From assembly GCA_012861695.1 (NCBI GenBank), contig JAAOOA010000006.1, forward strand, positions 13,235,879 to 13,299,878: a DNA stretch of 64,000 nucleotides, in the 5' to 3' direction. The notes below the pieces were generated by a model. That model made no database searches and had not been told where the DNA came from. It saw only the letters and a list, made by a program, of their open reading frames with translations. Of the stretch, positions 39,945-57,180 are shown one piece after another. The stretch's first letter is position 1. Every line of letters begins with the position of its first letter. The translations under genes were made by a program, and so were the position numbers. The DNA is from Trematomus loennbergii. Its lineage: Eukaryota > Chordata > Actinopteri > Perciformes > Nototheniidae.

Positions 39945-41679
39945 AAAGGAGACAATCTTGGTGAAGGTGGGCAGGGGGGCAGAAGGTTACACTTAGACTC
40001 TGATTGGGTAGTCTGTAATTAGGACTGCATTTGGCAGCTTTCAATTTTAGGTTAGAATTGAAGGGGAATTAGAGTGACTGTGTCTATTACTAAACTCACC
40101 TGAGAGCTCAGGAGCATGTATCAGCTCTCCGGAGCTCAGTCCGGTCTCATAGATTACTCTTCAATGGGCTGGTCGGCTCGCTGACATTGGGAAGCTGTTA
40201 AGATAGGCTGGCATAGTTCGAATTAGTTCAGCATTTCTGTAGTAGTAAAACAAACTGCAATTAAATGACTTATTTTTGATGAGGATGCTCTTATTAAACA
40301 ACTTTTGCTCACTTTCAGAAACGTAAAAATAAAGCACAAGGTCTCCAGCTGTTTTTAACTAAAGTACTGCTGTGAATTTTTCACAGTAACGCATCAGTAT
40401 TATTGCATCCATGCCGGGTTGGACAGTGGCTCCAATGAATCGTTTGAAATGTATTTTAAATGGCAATAATGAGGCCTGCTGAGTGATTGATGCTGTCAGC
40501 GAACAGCGTATACCTATGCAACCCTGGGCCCAGCAGGTGTAGATCAGCAGCACATTAGACAGAAAGGGGAAATGTGGTACGCATGTGGCGATGTCTGGGA
40601 GAATAGACATACATCAGCTGCCCGTCTGCAGCGGCGATACAGAACGTACTGTAGCTTCTGGAAGTGCGGTAAAAGCTCTGCCCAGGAGGATCTGTATAAT
40701 GCTCTTCATTTGCTGCAGGGAAAGCTGAGACATCCCAGGCTATTGATCCAACTATTGACATCATTTGACGGATCCTTTCAAGCATATTGTTAGGCTGCCA
40801 AGGAAAAAGAGTGAACGTGTAAAGGGGTGAACTCTCTGTCATCAGGGCGACACGTGTGTAATGTAGTGCATACATATTCAAAGGTCTTGTTCAAAAAGAT
40901 TGCCACACCCTGAGCTGCCGGGCCTCAGCCCCCTTTAACCTCTACGAACCAGGAAAGCCTGCAGCTCTATAAGGCTTATCATTCCAGACCTTTCTTCTCT
41001 CCATCATGTGGACAAGCATCCTTATTATTTTATATCTTGAATTATCAGCAAATGTGTTATTTAAAAAAATAAAAAAACAGGAGAATGTTGTGGTAATTAT
41101 TGTAAAAATTCAAACTTCATTGAGCCATTTGGTGTTTTCCCTGTGCTCTGTGAGAGTCTGTTTCTGTGTCCCGGCAGCATTTGGGCTGTGGATTCTGCCC
41201 TTGACTTTGAGCCGTTCCCAGGCTCTTGAGGGGCTCCGAGGGGACAGCTTTGTGTGACGCACAGAGAGCAGATGTTTCTTCTGCATTTGTTGTGGCCCGT
41301 TTGGGATGCTGTCTCTGTCCAGACTTGACCCTTGACCCTTTAGGTTGATTATGCTCCTGCAGCAGGGGTCAAAAGACACATCTCACATGCTCAGTGAAAG
41401 CTTTGGAGTCAAGATGGAGAAAAATGTGTGTTTTCTATGTATCTCTTTTTAATTTGACCTCCTCGATTACAGCAGATTTGAGTTAATGTGATTTAGCTAT
41501 TTCCATTCAATCTGTCAAAGGCCTGGTGAAGCTTTTTAGTTTTCTGAAGCAAGCAACATGTATACAACAATCCTTTTTTTTATTTTTAACATTTGGAATA
41601 ATTTGCATCTATGCTTGATACTATAGCTCTAAACTCTATTAAGATAATGATTATGTAGTAAAACATAATATTTCCATCT
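39942..41679. other. Unique sequence, no gene recognised
   Basis: The interval 39990-40250 is GC-balanced, contains TGTAATTAGG and several AATT cores, and could be a regulatory element. Overlapping opposite-strand frames at 40359-40881 and 41006-41379 show no known domain. Confidence 0.4.
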
Positions 41680-41705
41680 CTCTTTCTTTCTTTCTTTCTT
41701 TCTTT
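41680..41705. repeat. (TTTC)n microsatellite
   Basis: About six TTTC units. Confidence 0.93.
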
Positions 41706-42699
41706 ACAATGAACTAACATACTAAAACATTTACGGAATAAGATTGCTTTTTAGAAATCACAACAAATTCTCTTTGGCCTTTGTATGTTCATCTCCAGCT
41801 TTTAATGGGACAACCAATTATTTTGACACAAGACTGTGTTTGTGTTTACTTCATGCATGTTTATTTTTTAGAACTTGTATGCAATGGATCCCAGCTAAAC
41901 CAGGAATATATTACACTGGTTTTAAATAGTCAGGTCATACATTTGCAGTGGCACCTCTACCTCTCAAATAGGGGTCCTCTCCTTGCTCTCACCCTGTATC
42001 GTATAGTAGTGAGATGTTGTGAAGCTGCTCCCCACTGACCACCTTCAGGCCCTGGGGCTTTCTGCAGGGAATGAGCTACTTGCTGACCACTTCAATAAAA
42101 TTCAATCATAGATATCATTTGCAATTCTTGTAACCATGTTCAGACTTTATAATGTGACAGGCTCTGTCAAAATCTAGATTATTGGAATAGAAGTTAAACT
42201 TAAAATGTCCTCCAATGGATCATTTGTGAGGGGGTCTAATACTGTTACTGAGAGGTGTGCTGAAAGGATGGAAATACTTTCAGAATATTGATTCTTGTTA
42301 AATCAGGAAAGTTAACTTTTCTTGAGTTAATCAAACTAAGTGCAGTGCGAAACATATACAGGAAACTTACTTTGTCAGTGTGGCTGACAGGATGATGAAG
42401 GAATTACGAGTTTAATGCTTTCAAACCACAGCGTCTTAATTAGTAAGATTGCTGAAATGCAAAAATCTTCAAATAATCATGTAATTTCACACCTGAGACT
42501 GGAATTTAAAAGGGTTTGGTATTTTTGTCAGTGTTATATTAAACATTGTTCTGCTTCATAAGAATCTATTTTATTTTTTATTTTATTTTCAGCAATATAT
42601 GTGTATTAACATCTTAGTCCTGCCTTAAATGAAGCAGCTTCACTTGCTTAACGGACTTTATCAGTCAGTATTTTCTGACTGATGCACTGTTGATTGGGT
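41706..42699. other. AT-rich unique sequence, no gene seen
   Basis: The overlapping frames at 41744-42038 have no known domain. The rest is AT-rich. Confidence 0.5.
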
Positions 42700-42990
42700 G
42701 AAAATGACAAAAAGCTATTGCAGTTGTTTCTTGTCCCTCCCCTCGGAGACGTGCTGTTCTGACTCCGGTTGATTTGACCTCAGCCACATTGTTGACTCTT
42801 TGAAGGTAATGGGGAGCATCTTATTTTGTTGTTTGAGATTACGGCTTTCCCTATGAAAGTTTCTCCAGGATCAAAGACTCTCTCATGCATTAATAAAGGG
42901 TGTTTGTGAGAGTCTTATTAGCTGTAATGTGCTGCCTGGTAATTCATGTCTGATGGCAGCAAGCGTCAGTTGTAGGCAGAAGAATGAAAG
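42700..42990. promoter_or_regulatory. Candidate conserved non-coding block
   Basis: A balanced-composition, repeat-free block with TTGATTTGACCTCAGCC (nuclear-receptor-like TGACCT), ATGCATTAATAAAG, TTATTAGCTGTAATG and GGTAATTCATG. The mix of homeodomain cores without an open frame suggests a regulatory element. Inferred only. Confidence 0.3.
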
Positions 42991-43697
42991 AGCACAGACA
43001 GTGTTGTATTTCAATATTGCTGCCTTTATGGGTACCGGGGCTAAATTTATATTGATCTGAATTTGATAATGATTCTATTAGCTCGACATTTGTATATATT
43101 CAAGGGCTCAGTTACACACCGAAACAGAAAAAAAGAGCCAAAGAAAACAAATTAGTGTGTAAGGGTGGATTGTGTTGCATGTAATCTAAGAGGGGACCAT
43201 TGGTAGGGATCATCAGGAACTCTGAGTGAAGGTAAAAAGAGAGAGCAAAGAGCCTTGTTTGTGCATGTGTGAGTGTGTAAATATCTGTTGCTAAATTGCT
43301 TCTTGCTGATTGTTATTAATGCAGATTTAATACATTATTCATGCTGTCTGTGTAAGTGTGTGTGCATGCAGTTGTTTGCGTAGATTTTGAAATATGAGTA
43401 TTTTACAAATATACAATTATTCTCTACATCTTTAGTTTAAGTTTCAAAGGTTAAGCCACCTGCATGTTGAGTGACACAGGGCTGGTCAGTTGGTCACTAC
43501 TAGGTTACATGTTATTAACACACTAATTATTATTGGCACCTCACTGACATTGTCAGCAGGCCTGCCAATACCTGTCTCCTACTATCAGGGCCAGACAGAG
43601 GTCATTATCAGAGATCTGGGCCCCAATGGGGACCTGAGGGACTCCACTATTCACAGGCTCAACAGGCCTATTGCCCAGACAGGTCAGGTCAATGCAA
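42991..43697. other. Unique sequence, no gene seen
   Basis: Unique DNA ending at a poly-C tract. The frame at 43490-43780 runs into the poly-C and has no known domain. Confidence 0.48.
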
Positions 43698-43720
43698 CCC
43701 CCCCCCCCCCCCCCCCCCCC
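43698..43720. repeat. (C)23 homopolymer
   Basis: A run of 23 C on the plus strand, equivalent to poly-G on the minus strand. The proline run in the overlapping frame is an artefact. Confidence 0.95.
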
Positions 43721-46700
43721 TCCTCTACCCCCTCACCACAACCTCTCTGTTACAGTCTCCTCATCTTGTTTTTCTCTTAACAAGTGCTACACTTTCTATG
43801 AAATTCTCTTCTGGCACACCTCAATATTTTTCTTAGTTCTGATGTTTTCTATCAGTAGATTTAAAGTCATCTAGGTTATCAACACCGAGTGCCTCCGAGC
43901 TTTGCCTGTGGCCCCTGCAGTTACAGTTGATGTGGAGGAATCACAAGTCAGCCTCAGTGTTTTCATTTCAGTTGGCAGCATGAGGCTGATAAATCTCTGA
44001 AAAAGCACTAATTTAGACGGTATGCATATGGATTTGTCCCTCGAAAGTAATGGGTATTGTATACTTAGGGGAATTAACATAAGACATTTTACACAGTCCA
44101 AGAAAAATATAATTCATGCATAATTGATTGGTGACTTGATTGCCTGAGTTTACTGTCATTTTTCTTCAGTGAGACAAAGTCTTTCCTCGGGCTGTTAGCG
44201 TAATGGACTTTGGGGATATTTAATTTAGGGCTGTCCAGGAGCAGAAATGGATCTCCACTCTCACTCTCTTTTATATAACATGTTTGGCTCCCACCACTTA
44301 AATGACTCTCATTTAACATGCAAACCCATGGTCAGAGCATGGCTAATTGCCTGTCATTTTGATAAACTCTATCAACTTATTGAAATATGTTGTTCCTCAC
44401 ATCCCAGTTTGGGGTGCCGGTGAGGAGAGTGGTAAACTATCGGCCTCCTTTCATATTGTATTTGATTTTGTAGATTGCAGTTTAAGTTAGATGTGTGTTT
44501 TAAATCATATGCCTTTGGTTTGTCTAACATTGGTGCCTTTGGCAACATGGTTGTTTGAATAGATTAAGAAAATACATATAAGGCATAATACACTGCAAAA
44601 AGTATATTGTTTAAGGTAATTCTGCAGAGCAATACATTTAAAAACACACTTTACCTTACTGTTGATGTCTTGAAACAAAGTTATAATATAGTAATATATG
44701 TTAAAAAGCATCAGTCATTAGCTGGGAGAAAAGTAGCGATGTGTGTTCTTCAGAAACATCCAAAAATGTGAAATATGTGTAAAGAAAAACAACATCACAG
44801 ATGTGTTATTATCTATTTAAGCAAGTGCTGATTGTAAACTCATGTCAGTTTAAATACAAATAGCCATGACTAATGTAAATGACAAAGATTTTATTATCTA
44901 CAGTATGTGTCTTTTTTTTTACTATTCTATATATGCCTTAAATACTGCATAGTAGAATTGTGTTTATCCGTCTTCTCTATGTATGGGAATAAGGCCATTC
45001 ATTTTTTGAAACCTCCTGGCATAAATAAATGCCCTCTGTGGCGCTGAAGCGGATGCTGGTGCCTGTGTTTGATTGAAAATGCCTCTAACGTTCAAACTAG
45101 TTGTTGTTGTGTGTTGTGTGGTCTGTCTGAATATGTTGGACATGTTGTTTAAGTAATTCATACCTTTTCTGTTCAGGAAAAAAATACAGTGCCAGACTCT
45201 GTCATTAAAGTGGTTGGGATTAGAAAGGTGGTCAGCTTTGTCGGCTTTTTGTCTTTTGCTGGTGCTAAATGAAGAAGGAAATGATGATAGTCGCAGATGA
45301 CTTGAAACCTTGACCATTTTCACAATCAAGCATTTTCCAAGTAGCACTTCAGTAAAGCGTACAGCAGGCCTTATGATACCTCAGAACGAGGGCCGTCAAA
45401 TAGCCGTGTTCGGCAGCGGGCCCTTTCACAGCAGGGTGGACATGGTGAACAGAAAGTGGCCAAGCCCCTGGTCGCTGCTTCATTATCCCTCTGTAACCAT
45501 CCACATCAGCAGACACCTCCGCTCCAGCCTGCTGGGCCCGCCGCTGCACCGGCCACTCGCCCGAGAAGAAAGGCAATGAACTCCAAAACATGCCGTTCAT
45601 CTTCCAGATGGAGTGATTTACTGATTTAGCATGGCCTCTGTCCCCCAAGAGCCACTGCACCCATACACCAGCATTCCCCACTCTGCTGAATAAACATTTA
45701 TATTCTTTAACTTGATGTTTTGATATTATGAAAATAGAAATCAAGCAGTCAAAATGCATTTGGAACATTCTGTGCATAACCGACCGATGGAGAAAATAGA
45801 GAAAAATGACACTGGGGGAGTAAGTGAGGAAAAATGAATATATCGGGCTGGACTGCCATGCACAGAGGGAATTTGAAATCATACTGGGGAGAAATGGGAG
45901 AGGTTGGTTTCTCCTTTTCCTGCTGAGCTTTACCAAATAGAGGATGGGGCACAGTTATTTTTATTTCCCAGTTTTTTTTTGTATGTATGAGTTTTTTTAG
46001 AAGCTTGATTTTACTACTGTAATTTTCACATCACTCAGATGCAGCCACCTGTCTCTTGCCAAGATCCCCTTCCTTTGTCTCTTAAATAATAAGCCTACAT
46101 ATACAAAATGTTCTAAGGAAAAGGACCATGGAGAAAAAGTAGAAGGTGTTGACGAGGGGAGGCAAGAGATGGAAAAAAAAGGAGGGGGGGAATAATAATA
46201 ATAAAAAAAATATGGGGGTGGGGATACTCAAAGATGAGAGAGGTGACCTTTTTCTCTCTGGCTTGCGTCTGGCCATCAGTAAGCAGCCATGTTTGAGAGG
46301 GAAGCCATTTTCTTGCCCCGCTCATTACTGTGTTTTATATTCAGCTGTGTTTGGAGGCGCTGGTCACTGTTCAACGCTGCAGTCATGGCAGGCCTCAGCT
46401 GAAGGGTGTGTATTATGTCTGTCCGCAATATGTGTGTGTGTGTGTGGTTCAAGGGAGAGGCTCGGAGGGGGAGCCAGGGGCACTCAGGATTAGACGGAAA
46501 GACCCCTGGGTTGGAGGCCAGAGCTCAAGTTCATCACTGCAGACAATTGAAAGCTCTTCAGAAAGCGATTGGGCTCTCAGTGATATTGGCCTCTCTGCCG
46601 TGGACTACACTACAAAACTCTCCTCTCATCCACCGCCATCACAGAGGCACCTTAGCTCCTCGCTGTCTTCTACCGGTCCAGTTCGTGTCGCCTTATGCTC

Positions 46701-46867
46701 ATCCTGCTACTTTTAATTATAGCCCATAAGGGATATGACCAAACGCCACGGTGACCGTCTGTGTGTTTATTTGTGCTGTTTTTCCGTGGTCGACTGACAG
46801 AGGCGCTGTCTTTCTGGGCATGCGCACAGGGTCAGACTGTGCTTTGAGTACAATACACAGCGACAAC
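43721..46867. other. 3.1 kb unique sequence, no gene recognised
   Basis: The longest non-repetitive frame in the window lies here (minus strand 45349-45936, 195 aa) but has no recognisable domain, and overlapping frames exist on the other strand. The interval 45350-45670 is GC-rich relative to its flanks and could be a regulatory block. A short homopurine stretch lies at about 46165-46225. Confidence 0.42.
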
Positions 46868-46916
46868 CCACACACACACACACCCACACAAACACACACA
46901 CACCACCACCACAACC
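46868..46916. repeat. (CA)n with CCA variants
   Basis: Imperfect CA units passing into CAC-CAC units, about 49 bp. Confidence 0.92.
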
Positions 46917-48269
46917 ATTCCTCCTCTCTCCTGTCCTTCTCTCAGCCCAACCTCCTCCCTCTTTACACCCCTTCACGAGGACATCTGCTCCCCCAGCGTA
47001 GCTGCCATTGTGATGCTCCACACTAACAGGGGTTTTAGCCACTGGTGGTGTGAAATTAAACAGCCACCTCGTCCCTTGATGATAAGTGGCGTCCTGTCTT
47101 CATGCTGCGGCTATCTCCCGTCACACAGCACAAGGTCACGCTTTCAAGGGTGAATTAGAGTTCACTATTGTAAAAAAAAAAAAAAAAAAAGGTGAAGGAG
47201 AGATAGTTGAAACTATCATCTCTGGACCTATTTTGATTTTGTTCAATTTTCTTTTGTTGACTGAACCTCCATCTGATACAGGATTGGACATGGATTTTAC
47301 ACCGCATCACCTCTGCCACACTGCACCCATGTCCCCTTTTATGAGCTGAAAGGAACATCCACTGGGCTGTCTCCTAATGGAAATAGAATATTCAGTGTAT
47401 TTGATGCACAAGTGACTGTTCAGTACATGATAATTGCATATTATTCAGAAACCCGCAATCAGTGAGGTACACTTCAAAAAAGAAAGAAAGTCATTGAAGT
47501 AATGAAAAGGCTTTTTTTCCTAGGCAAATTATCTTTTTGAAATTAATAGTTAATATTTTAGTATTGCTATATATTTTTAATTCACCCTTTGCATTTTTGC
47601 AAATATAATGTATCCTTCCACATTCATTTCACTGAACACCCTTGATGAGTACTTCAAATGTGAATTAAAGCACTCCATTTTAAGAGGAAAATGAGTAATA
47701 ATTCAGAGATATTAATAATACATAATAATGCTATTCAGGAAAATTGAAAGTTTAAAAACAGAGGAGAAAAGAGGTGGAAACATTACATCTTGTATTGTTT
47801 GGCTGTGTTTAATGGCCAAGTCTGCAATAGGTGATACACAGAGTGGGGCAGGTTACCATATCAGTTGGGGGCGGGGGGGGGGTTAAGGAAGGCACCTGAC
47901 AGCTGTGTGGAGACGGCTACTTTAACAGTCACATTTAGACCAAACCAGTCATTTATATAATAATTTTACTCGTTTATATTTGAAGCTCCAATCTCTTGTG
48001 ACTTTGTGAAGCTTGCAGGGCACAAAGATGCTGCAGACAGACGGAGGTGTAAGGGCCGCTGGTGATGAAAGAAGTGGGGCAGGGGGTGAGAGGTGACTCT
48101 TTCACTTTCTTTCCCTGTCTCATAAGATATCACTTTCCCCATTCACTTACTCTCTCTCAATTTAAGATGATTAAGCAAAGGAAATGAAATTCCTTTTTCC
48201 TAACCAAGTCTTTTAAAAATAATATTAGAAAGTCTCATGATTATGATAGTATTGAAATGATTTAGGGGG
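46917..48269. other. Unique sequence with a poly-A tract
   Basis: A run of 19 A lies at 47172-47190 with no recognisable retroelement body upstream of it. A G-rich tract lies at about 47866-47882. No gene recognised. Confidence 0.45.
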
Positions 48270-48530
48270 ACTGTTAATGCCAATGGAGTAATTTTCCAGT
48301 GCTGCTTAAGCCCTAATAGCGGTGATAGAATGGCCTGGCTGGGCCCTGGGCCACATCATTTCCTTTCGCAGGTACAGTAGATGGGCATCCTGTGGCTGAG
48401 CAGCAAGCTGTTAAAGGGCCCTGCAGGGAACACAGCTGGAGACTGAATTAAACTTCCTTATAATAAAGTGTAGCGAGGTGTGAGTCACATGGATGGCCAA
48501 AGATTGTGTAAACAATGAACTTTTAATTGT
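48270..48530. promoter_or_regulatory. Candidate conserved non-coding block
   Basis: Balanced composition with no repeats between AT-rich flanks. It contains GGAGTAATTTTCC, CCCTAATAGC, CTGAATTAAAC and CAAAGATTGTGTAAACAATG (Sox-like and forkhead-like cores). No open frame. The regulatory role is inferred. Confidence 0.3.
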
Positions 48531-49276
48531 TTTTGGAGATTTTAAATGTAATATTACTTTTTACGTTGATCTCTGTGTGAAGCTTTAATTATGGAAGTTA
48601 AATATATATCAAGGTTAGATTAACTTTTGTTGTGGTTTGTTATATATTCAGCAGTGTCTAACAGCAGTGTCTAACAGCCTTCATACTAACTGCTGTTGCT
48701 GGGTTGTTGTGTTCTCTATTGTGTTGCTCTGTTTCTCCCGCTGTGTGAGAGCAGGAAGGCTGATAGTGCTGACAGAGTCTTGGGGGTCCACTCTGCAGTC
48801 ATGACTCCTGCCTGGCTGGTTGCCCCCATGGTGCACATTGCAGCAGCCTGTTGACCAGCGTGGCAACTGCAGCTTACACAGTCACTTTCCACCCACCCCC
48901 CCCACCCTCGTGTCTGAGTCCAGGCCATGCTCTAACCAACCTTTGGCCATTTCCATTCAATCTTTTTGGATCTCTAAAGAGCTGCTATAACATTTTATAT
49001 TGAGATGTTTTTCATTTAATATATAACAGCAGCCCCTATAATTAAAAAGGAACATTTGATAAGGCCTTGTGTCTTTATAAATCTGGTTTTGTGCGTGAGG
49101 CCCACATGTTTTATTTGTTGTAATGTAATCTTGGACTGCTGGTAATGATCTGAGTGCATTTATTACATTTTTCCCTTTGATTAAAACTAAACAGCTCTGT
49201 TGCATCAGTGAATTAATTTTAATCACCTTGAATAATGTTAGGTAAAATACAAAAGCAGGGTTTATATATATTATAT
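48531..49276. other. Unique sequence, no gene seen
   Basis: A 13-bp tandem pair (AGCAGTGTCTAAC twice) lies at about 48650-48675. The minus-strand frames at 48681-48928 and 48957-49226 have no known domain. Confidence 0.48.
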
Positions 49277-49324
49277 CTCATCTTTCGAAACTGGCTGATA
49301 TTGTTAGTTGTGAAAAATACTGTT
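49277..49324 (+). repeat. 48-bp direct repeat, copy 1
   Basis: Begins CTCATCTTTCGAAACTGG. It matches 49749-49796 at 46 of 48 bases in the same orientation, 472 bp away. Similarity falls off sharply outside the unit. It is followed almost immediately by a (TA)n run. Confidence 0.88.
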
Positions 49325-49325
49325 T

Positions 49326-49351
49326 TATATATATATATATATATATATATT
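49326..49351. repeat. (TA)n microsatellite
   Basis: Thirteen TA units directly after direct-repeat copy 1. Confidence 0.93.
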
Positions 49352-49748
49352 TGTTTTCTTTTTAAGTGTATGTAGCATATGTTACATATCAGGAATGTTG
49401 TTTTGAATTCATCAATATACATCGTCTACTAAAACTTGGCTCATTTAGGTGATGAATCCAACACTAATTAATTATATGAATAACTGAAAGGTAAGGAAAT
49501 ATTTTATGATTCAGATAATCCTGATGTTACAGAATGAAATAGCCTTGTAATTTAAATAACACATTTACATTAATTAATTAATTAAGGGGCTGGAGAAATA
49601 AATAACATATGATATATTTATAGTGAACTCATTACAGAAATGGCAAAATTATCTAATGTTTTAAAAAGTGACTGAGTTAAATCAGAAAATAATTACTTTT
49701 ACATTACTTTAACTGAACTATAGGTACCATTTTAACGAAACCATTTTA
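49352..49748. other. AT-rich spacer between the two direct-repeat copies
   Basis: Very AT-rich, with ATTAATTAATTAATTAA at about 49569-49585. No coding signal. Confidence 0.55.
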
Positions 49749-49796
49749 CTCATCTTTCGAACCTGGCTGATATTGTTAGTTGTGATAAATACTGTT
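49749..49796 (+). repeat. 48-bp direct repeat, copy 2
   Basis: Begins CTCATCTTTCGAACCTGG. It differs from copy 1 at two positions (A/C in the TTCGAA-M step and A/T in GTGAWAAAT). It lacks the adjacent (TA)n of copy 1. Confidence 0.88.
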
Positions 49797-49904
49797 CTAA
49801 TTACTGTAAAGTAATTGTTATGCATTTTTTCTAAAGACTTTTTTAATGTTATTTATACCCAAAAATAATTAATTATACTAATATACACTTGTAAATATTG
49901 TCTC

Positions 49905-49906
<2 letters not shown>

Positions 49907-49959
<53 letters not shown>

Positions 49960-49978
49960 CACACACACACACACACCA

Positions 49979-50018
<40 letters not shown>
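49907..50018. repeat. (CA)n microsatellite with CCA interruptions
   Basis: About 112 bp of CA units interrupted near 49959, 49976 and 49986. Confidence 0.96.
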
Positions 50019-54639
<4,621 letters not shown>

Positions 54640-54900
54640 GTGTTAGTCAGGTCTTAGGCCTGTGTGACTGTCAGTGCTTCGAGTGATTGAACTTCAGCTG
54701 AGGTCCGGGCCTTGTCATGATAACGTGCCAAACTTAGCTCTGCTCCTAAAATCCTGGATTAATGCCTGCTTTAAGAGCTTAACATGGTCAGCCATTCAAA
54801 CATGGACTGGATTGACTGTGCTTCCTCGGTTGCCTCTTATCTACTGAAGAGTTTTACAAGCAGTACAGTTCAAACACCATCACTTCCTGTGCGTCTCTTC
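54640..54900. promoter_or_regulatory. Candidate conserved non-coding block
   Basis: A balanced, repeat-free block in an AT-rich setting with CTGGATTAATGCC (paired-class homeodomain-like) and CATGATAACGTGCC (E-box/GATA-like). No frame is convincing. Function inferred. Confidence 0.27.
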
Positions 54901-55372
54901 CTGTACACTTGTACACAGGTCATGAAACACTATTGACCTGGGCACAACCTTTGCTTATTGCATATCAGTACTCACATGGTATCCTTTTGGAAATCCACAT
55001 TAGGCCTATGTTTTAATTATTTTCAAAATACAACTATATTCATTTTAAAACTTTGTTCAAACACACTTTCATTTTAAACATCATAAAAATATGTGTCTCT
55101 TTGTCACATTTAAATGTACCCTCATTTTCATTTATAGACATAAATGTTTTAAATCTATAGTCAATTACATTTCATTTTGTATTCCAACCTTTTACATTAA
55201 ACGGATTTGTCTTGTTTGTCATGTAATGTTCTGCAGGTTTTAAAGCTTGCCAAAAATAAGTAAATTACCTTCCTAATATGATGAAAAATCAATCTCTCAA
55301 AATAACTAGTATAGTTGTTACACTACACAACATTTTTAAATGTCCTTAGATATTTGTATACATACATTTAAC
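54901..55372. other. AT-rich unique sequence
   Basis: No gene or repeat family recognised. Confidence 0.52.
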
Positions 55373-55436
55373 CACACACACACACACACACACCACACAC
55401 GCACACGCACACGCACACGCACATTCACACACACAC
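55373..55436. repeat. (CA)n / (CACACG)n microsatellite
   Basis: Imperfect CA units with regular G substitutions (GCACAC repeated) and a CCA interruption. It ends 11 bp before the hairpin module copy B. Confidence 0.94.
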
Positions 55437-55447
55437 TGTACAGGCTA

Positions 55448-55516
55448 GGATTCTGACAACCACAAAATTGGTTGTCAGAATCTGTTCAAACTCTTTGAAC
55501 TTCTGACTCTTTTATA
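55448..55516 (-). repeat. Double-hairpin module, copy B
   Basis: The reverse complement of 55448-55516 matches copy A (23982-24050) at 68 of 69 bases; the difference changes GAACG to GAACA and shortens the main stem to 14 bp. The main hairpin spans 55449-55482 and the small GTTCAAA-CTC-TTTGAAC hairpin 55484-55500. Read in the module's own direction, it is followed by TAGCCTGTACA and then a TG-type array, so the array lies on the same side as in copy A. A short CA run also touches the other end (from about 55516). Confidence 0.85.
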
Positions 55517-56879
55517 CACACACACATACTTATCCATAAAGGTTTGCAGAACAATGGAACATATGCAATTTGTCTTTCTTTCTTGTCTTTCTTCCTGTTT
55601 TCTTTTTCTTTTCTTCATTTTTTTTTCTAATTTGTAAAGGAACACTATATAAATTTTTCCATCCTTGATCCATAAGGTATTGTCAACCATATTGAGCGTT
55701 GCTCTTTTGACATTTTTCCTGTATAGTACACTACAATAGAGCAATACAAGATGTTTGATATTTGAAATTCACTGATTAGGGTGAGACGCTTTTGTATGTG
55801 AATGCTGTTATGGTACTATAAATCTGTGCTTTATGTCTTCCATGATACAAACACATCTATTGGCTGTTCACAAAGAGTGGCATCCACTCTCCACCTATAA
55901 GATGTCCACCTCAGTGCTGTCGGTGTTGTAGAGCAGTTCAGATTGGATGCCTCATGCAAGTATTTACTGACACTGCTTACTGTCACTGGAAAGAGCTACA
56001 TCTTAATACTTGACCGGGGTATCTGTAATTCTGATTAACATTACAATTATGAATAATTTGATGGTCAGATTGGTCATTTGTGGGCCATGTGAAATGTTGA
56101 ATAGGAATTGTGACAAATTGCATAGCTTCCAGAAGTTACATCAAGCTTGATGCCTCCAAGGGATTTGTTTAATTACATTAATATCCCTGATTTCTGAAAT
56201 TCTGCTTGACGTCCTTGTTACCTCATTTGTTGTTGTTTCGGTATTCGTTTGCGTGTTAGGCTTCTTTTGCCTTAAATCTTTCATATCCATTGGATACAAA
56301 TACAATGTAATCATGTTGGCCTGCCTTGAACAATGTGTGGAATAAATACGTATGGTCATTCCACATCTTATTGCAGCTTATTACTGCAGTCATGTGCATA
56401 ATCACTTTATGCTTTTCTCATGTGTGAGTAACTTTTGCACCCTCATCTGCAAGTCTGGCCAGAGATTATGCTTTTTCAGCCTTGTTGTTCGAGTGTGTCA
56501 AATATGTCTTAAGGAGGAAATGTAATTGTTTGTTTTGTTTAATATTTCTCAATGATCTGAATAAGAGCATTGACAGTATACTGAAAAAGTCCAAGCTTTG
56601 ACCTTTGAACATGATCCATTGCACACACTGTATTTCGAATGGTACTATTGTAGATCATAGATATCATTTAGTTGTGGTCTGTTGTGATGTTTAGTTTCAC
56701 AAATTGATATTCTGAATTTTCCATGGAGAATTTGTCATTATGTTATATCAGGCACAGAAAAGACTGGTGCAATGCTACAGTATGTGTTGTTGTTATGTAG
56801 TGGTGCGCTGCGTGCAAGAGTAATGATAGTGTGGTTTGACGCTATGTTGATTCCATCTTGGTTATTCTGCAATAATTCA
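55517..56879. other. AT-rich unique sequence, no gene seen
   Basis: A pyrimidine/T-rich stretch lies at about 55568-55628. Small frames at 55475-55744 and 56141-56359 (minus strand) are not recognisable; the former reads through the hairpin module. Confidence 0.5.
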
Positions 56880-57180
56880 GGAGAGGAAGAAAGGTGGTGG
56901 GGAGGAACCGTTTTATTCCTCCAATCCCCCTTCGCCACCACCGGAATATAATCCGCTGTCTCCTGACCTTCAAATCATGCAGCTCTGCAGTCATTTCAAT
57001 TGGCCCGGCCGCCATTAGCGTGAAATGTCCTCTAGCCACTCTGCTTCTGCACATGGAAGATTTCCTTTCTCCCAGCATGGTTTCCCTCTTCTACTTTGCT
57101 CCTTTCCTCCATCTCACATTTTCTCTACCATGCCCCCGAAGCCTGGCTGCGATGGAGGGTGGGAACCTCTTGCACTAAGG
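56880..57180. promoter_or_regulatory. Candidate conserved non-coding block
   Basis: A GC-balanced block in AT-rich surroundings with open frames on both strands (56842-57078 minus, 56894-57178 plus), neither with a known domain. It contains TCATTTCAATTGGCCCGGCC, GCCATTAGCG and a CTGACCTTCAAATC nuclear-receptor-like half site. An unrecognised exon cannot be excluded. Confidence 0.28.

Noticed and set aside
45349..45936. 195-aa minus-strand open frame, the longest non-repeat frame
   Set aside because: No recognisable domain, overlapping frames on the other strand, no convincing splice or promoter context, and its length is within chance for 64 kb.
47172..47190. Poly-A tract as a possible retroposon tail
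   Set aside because: No processed-gene or SINE body upstream and no flanking duplication.
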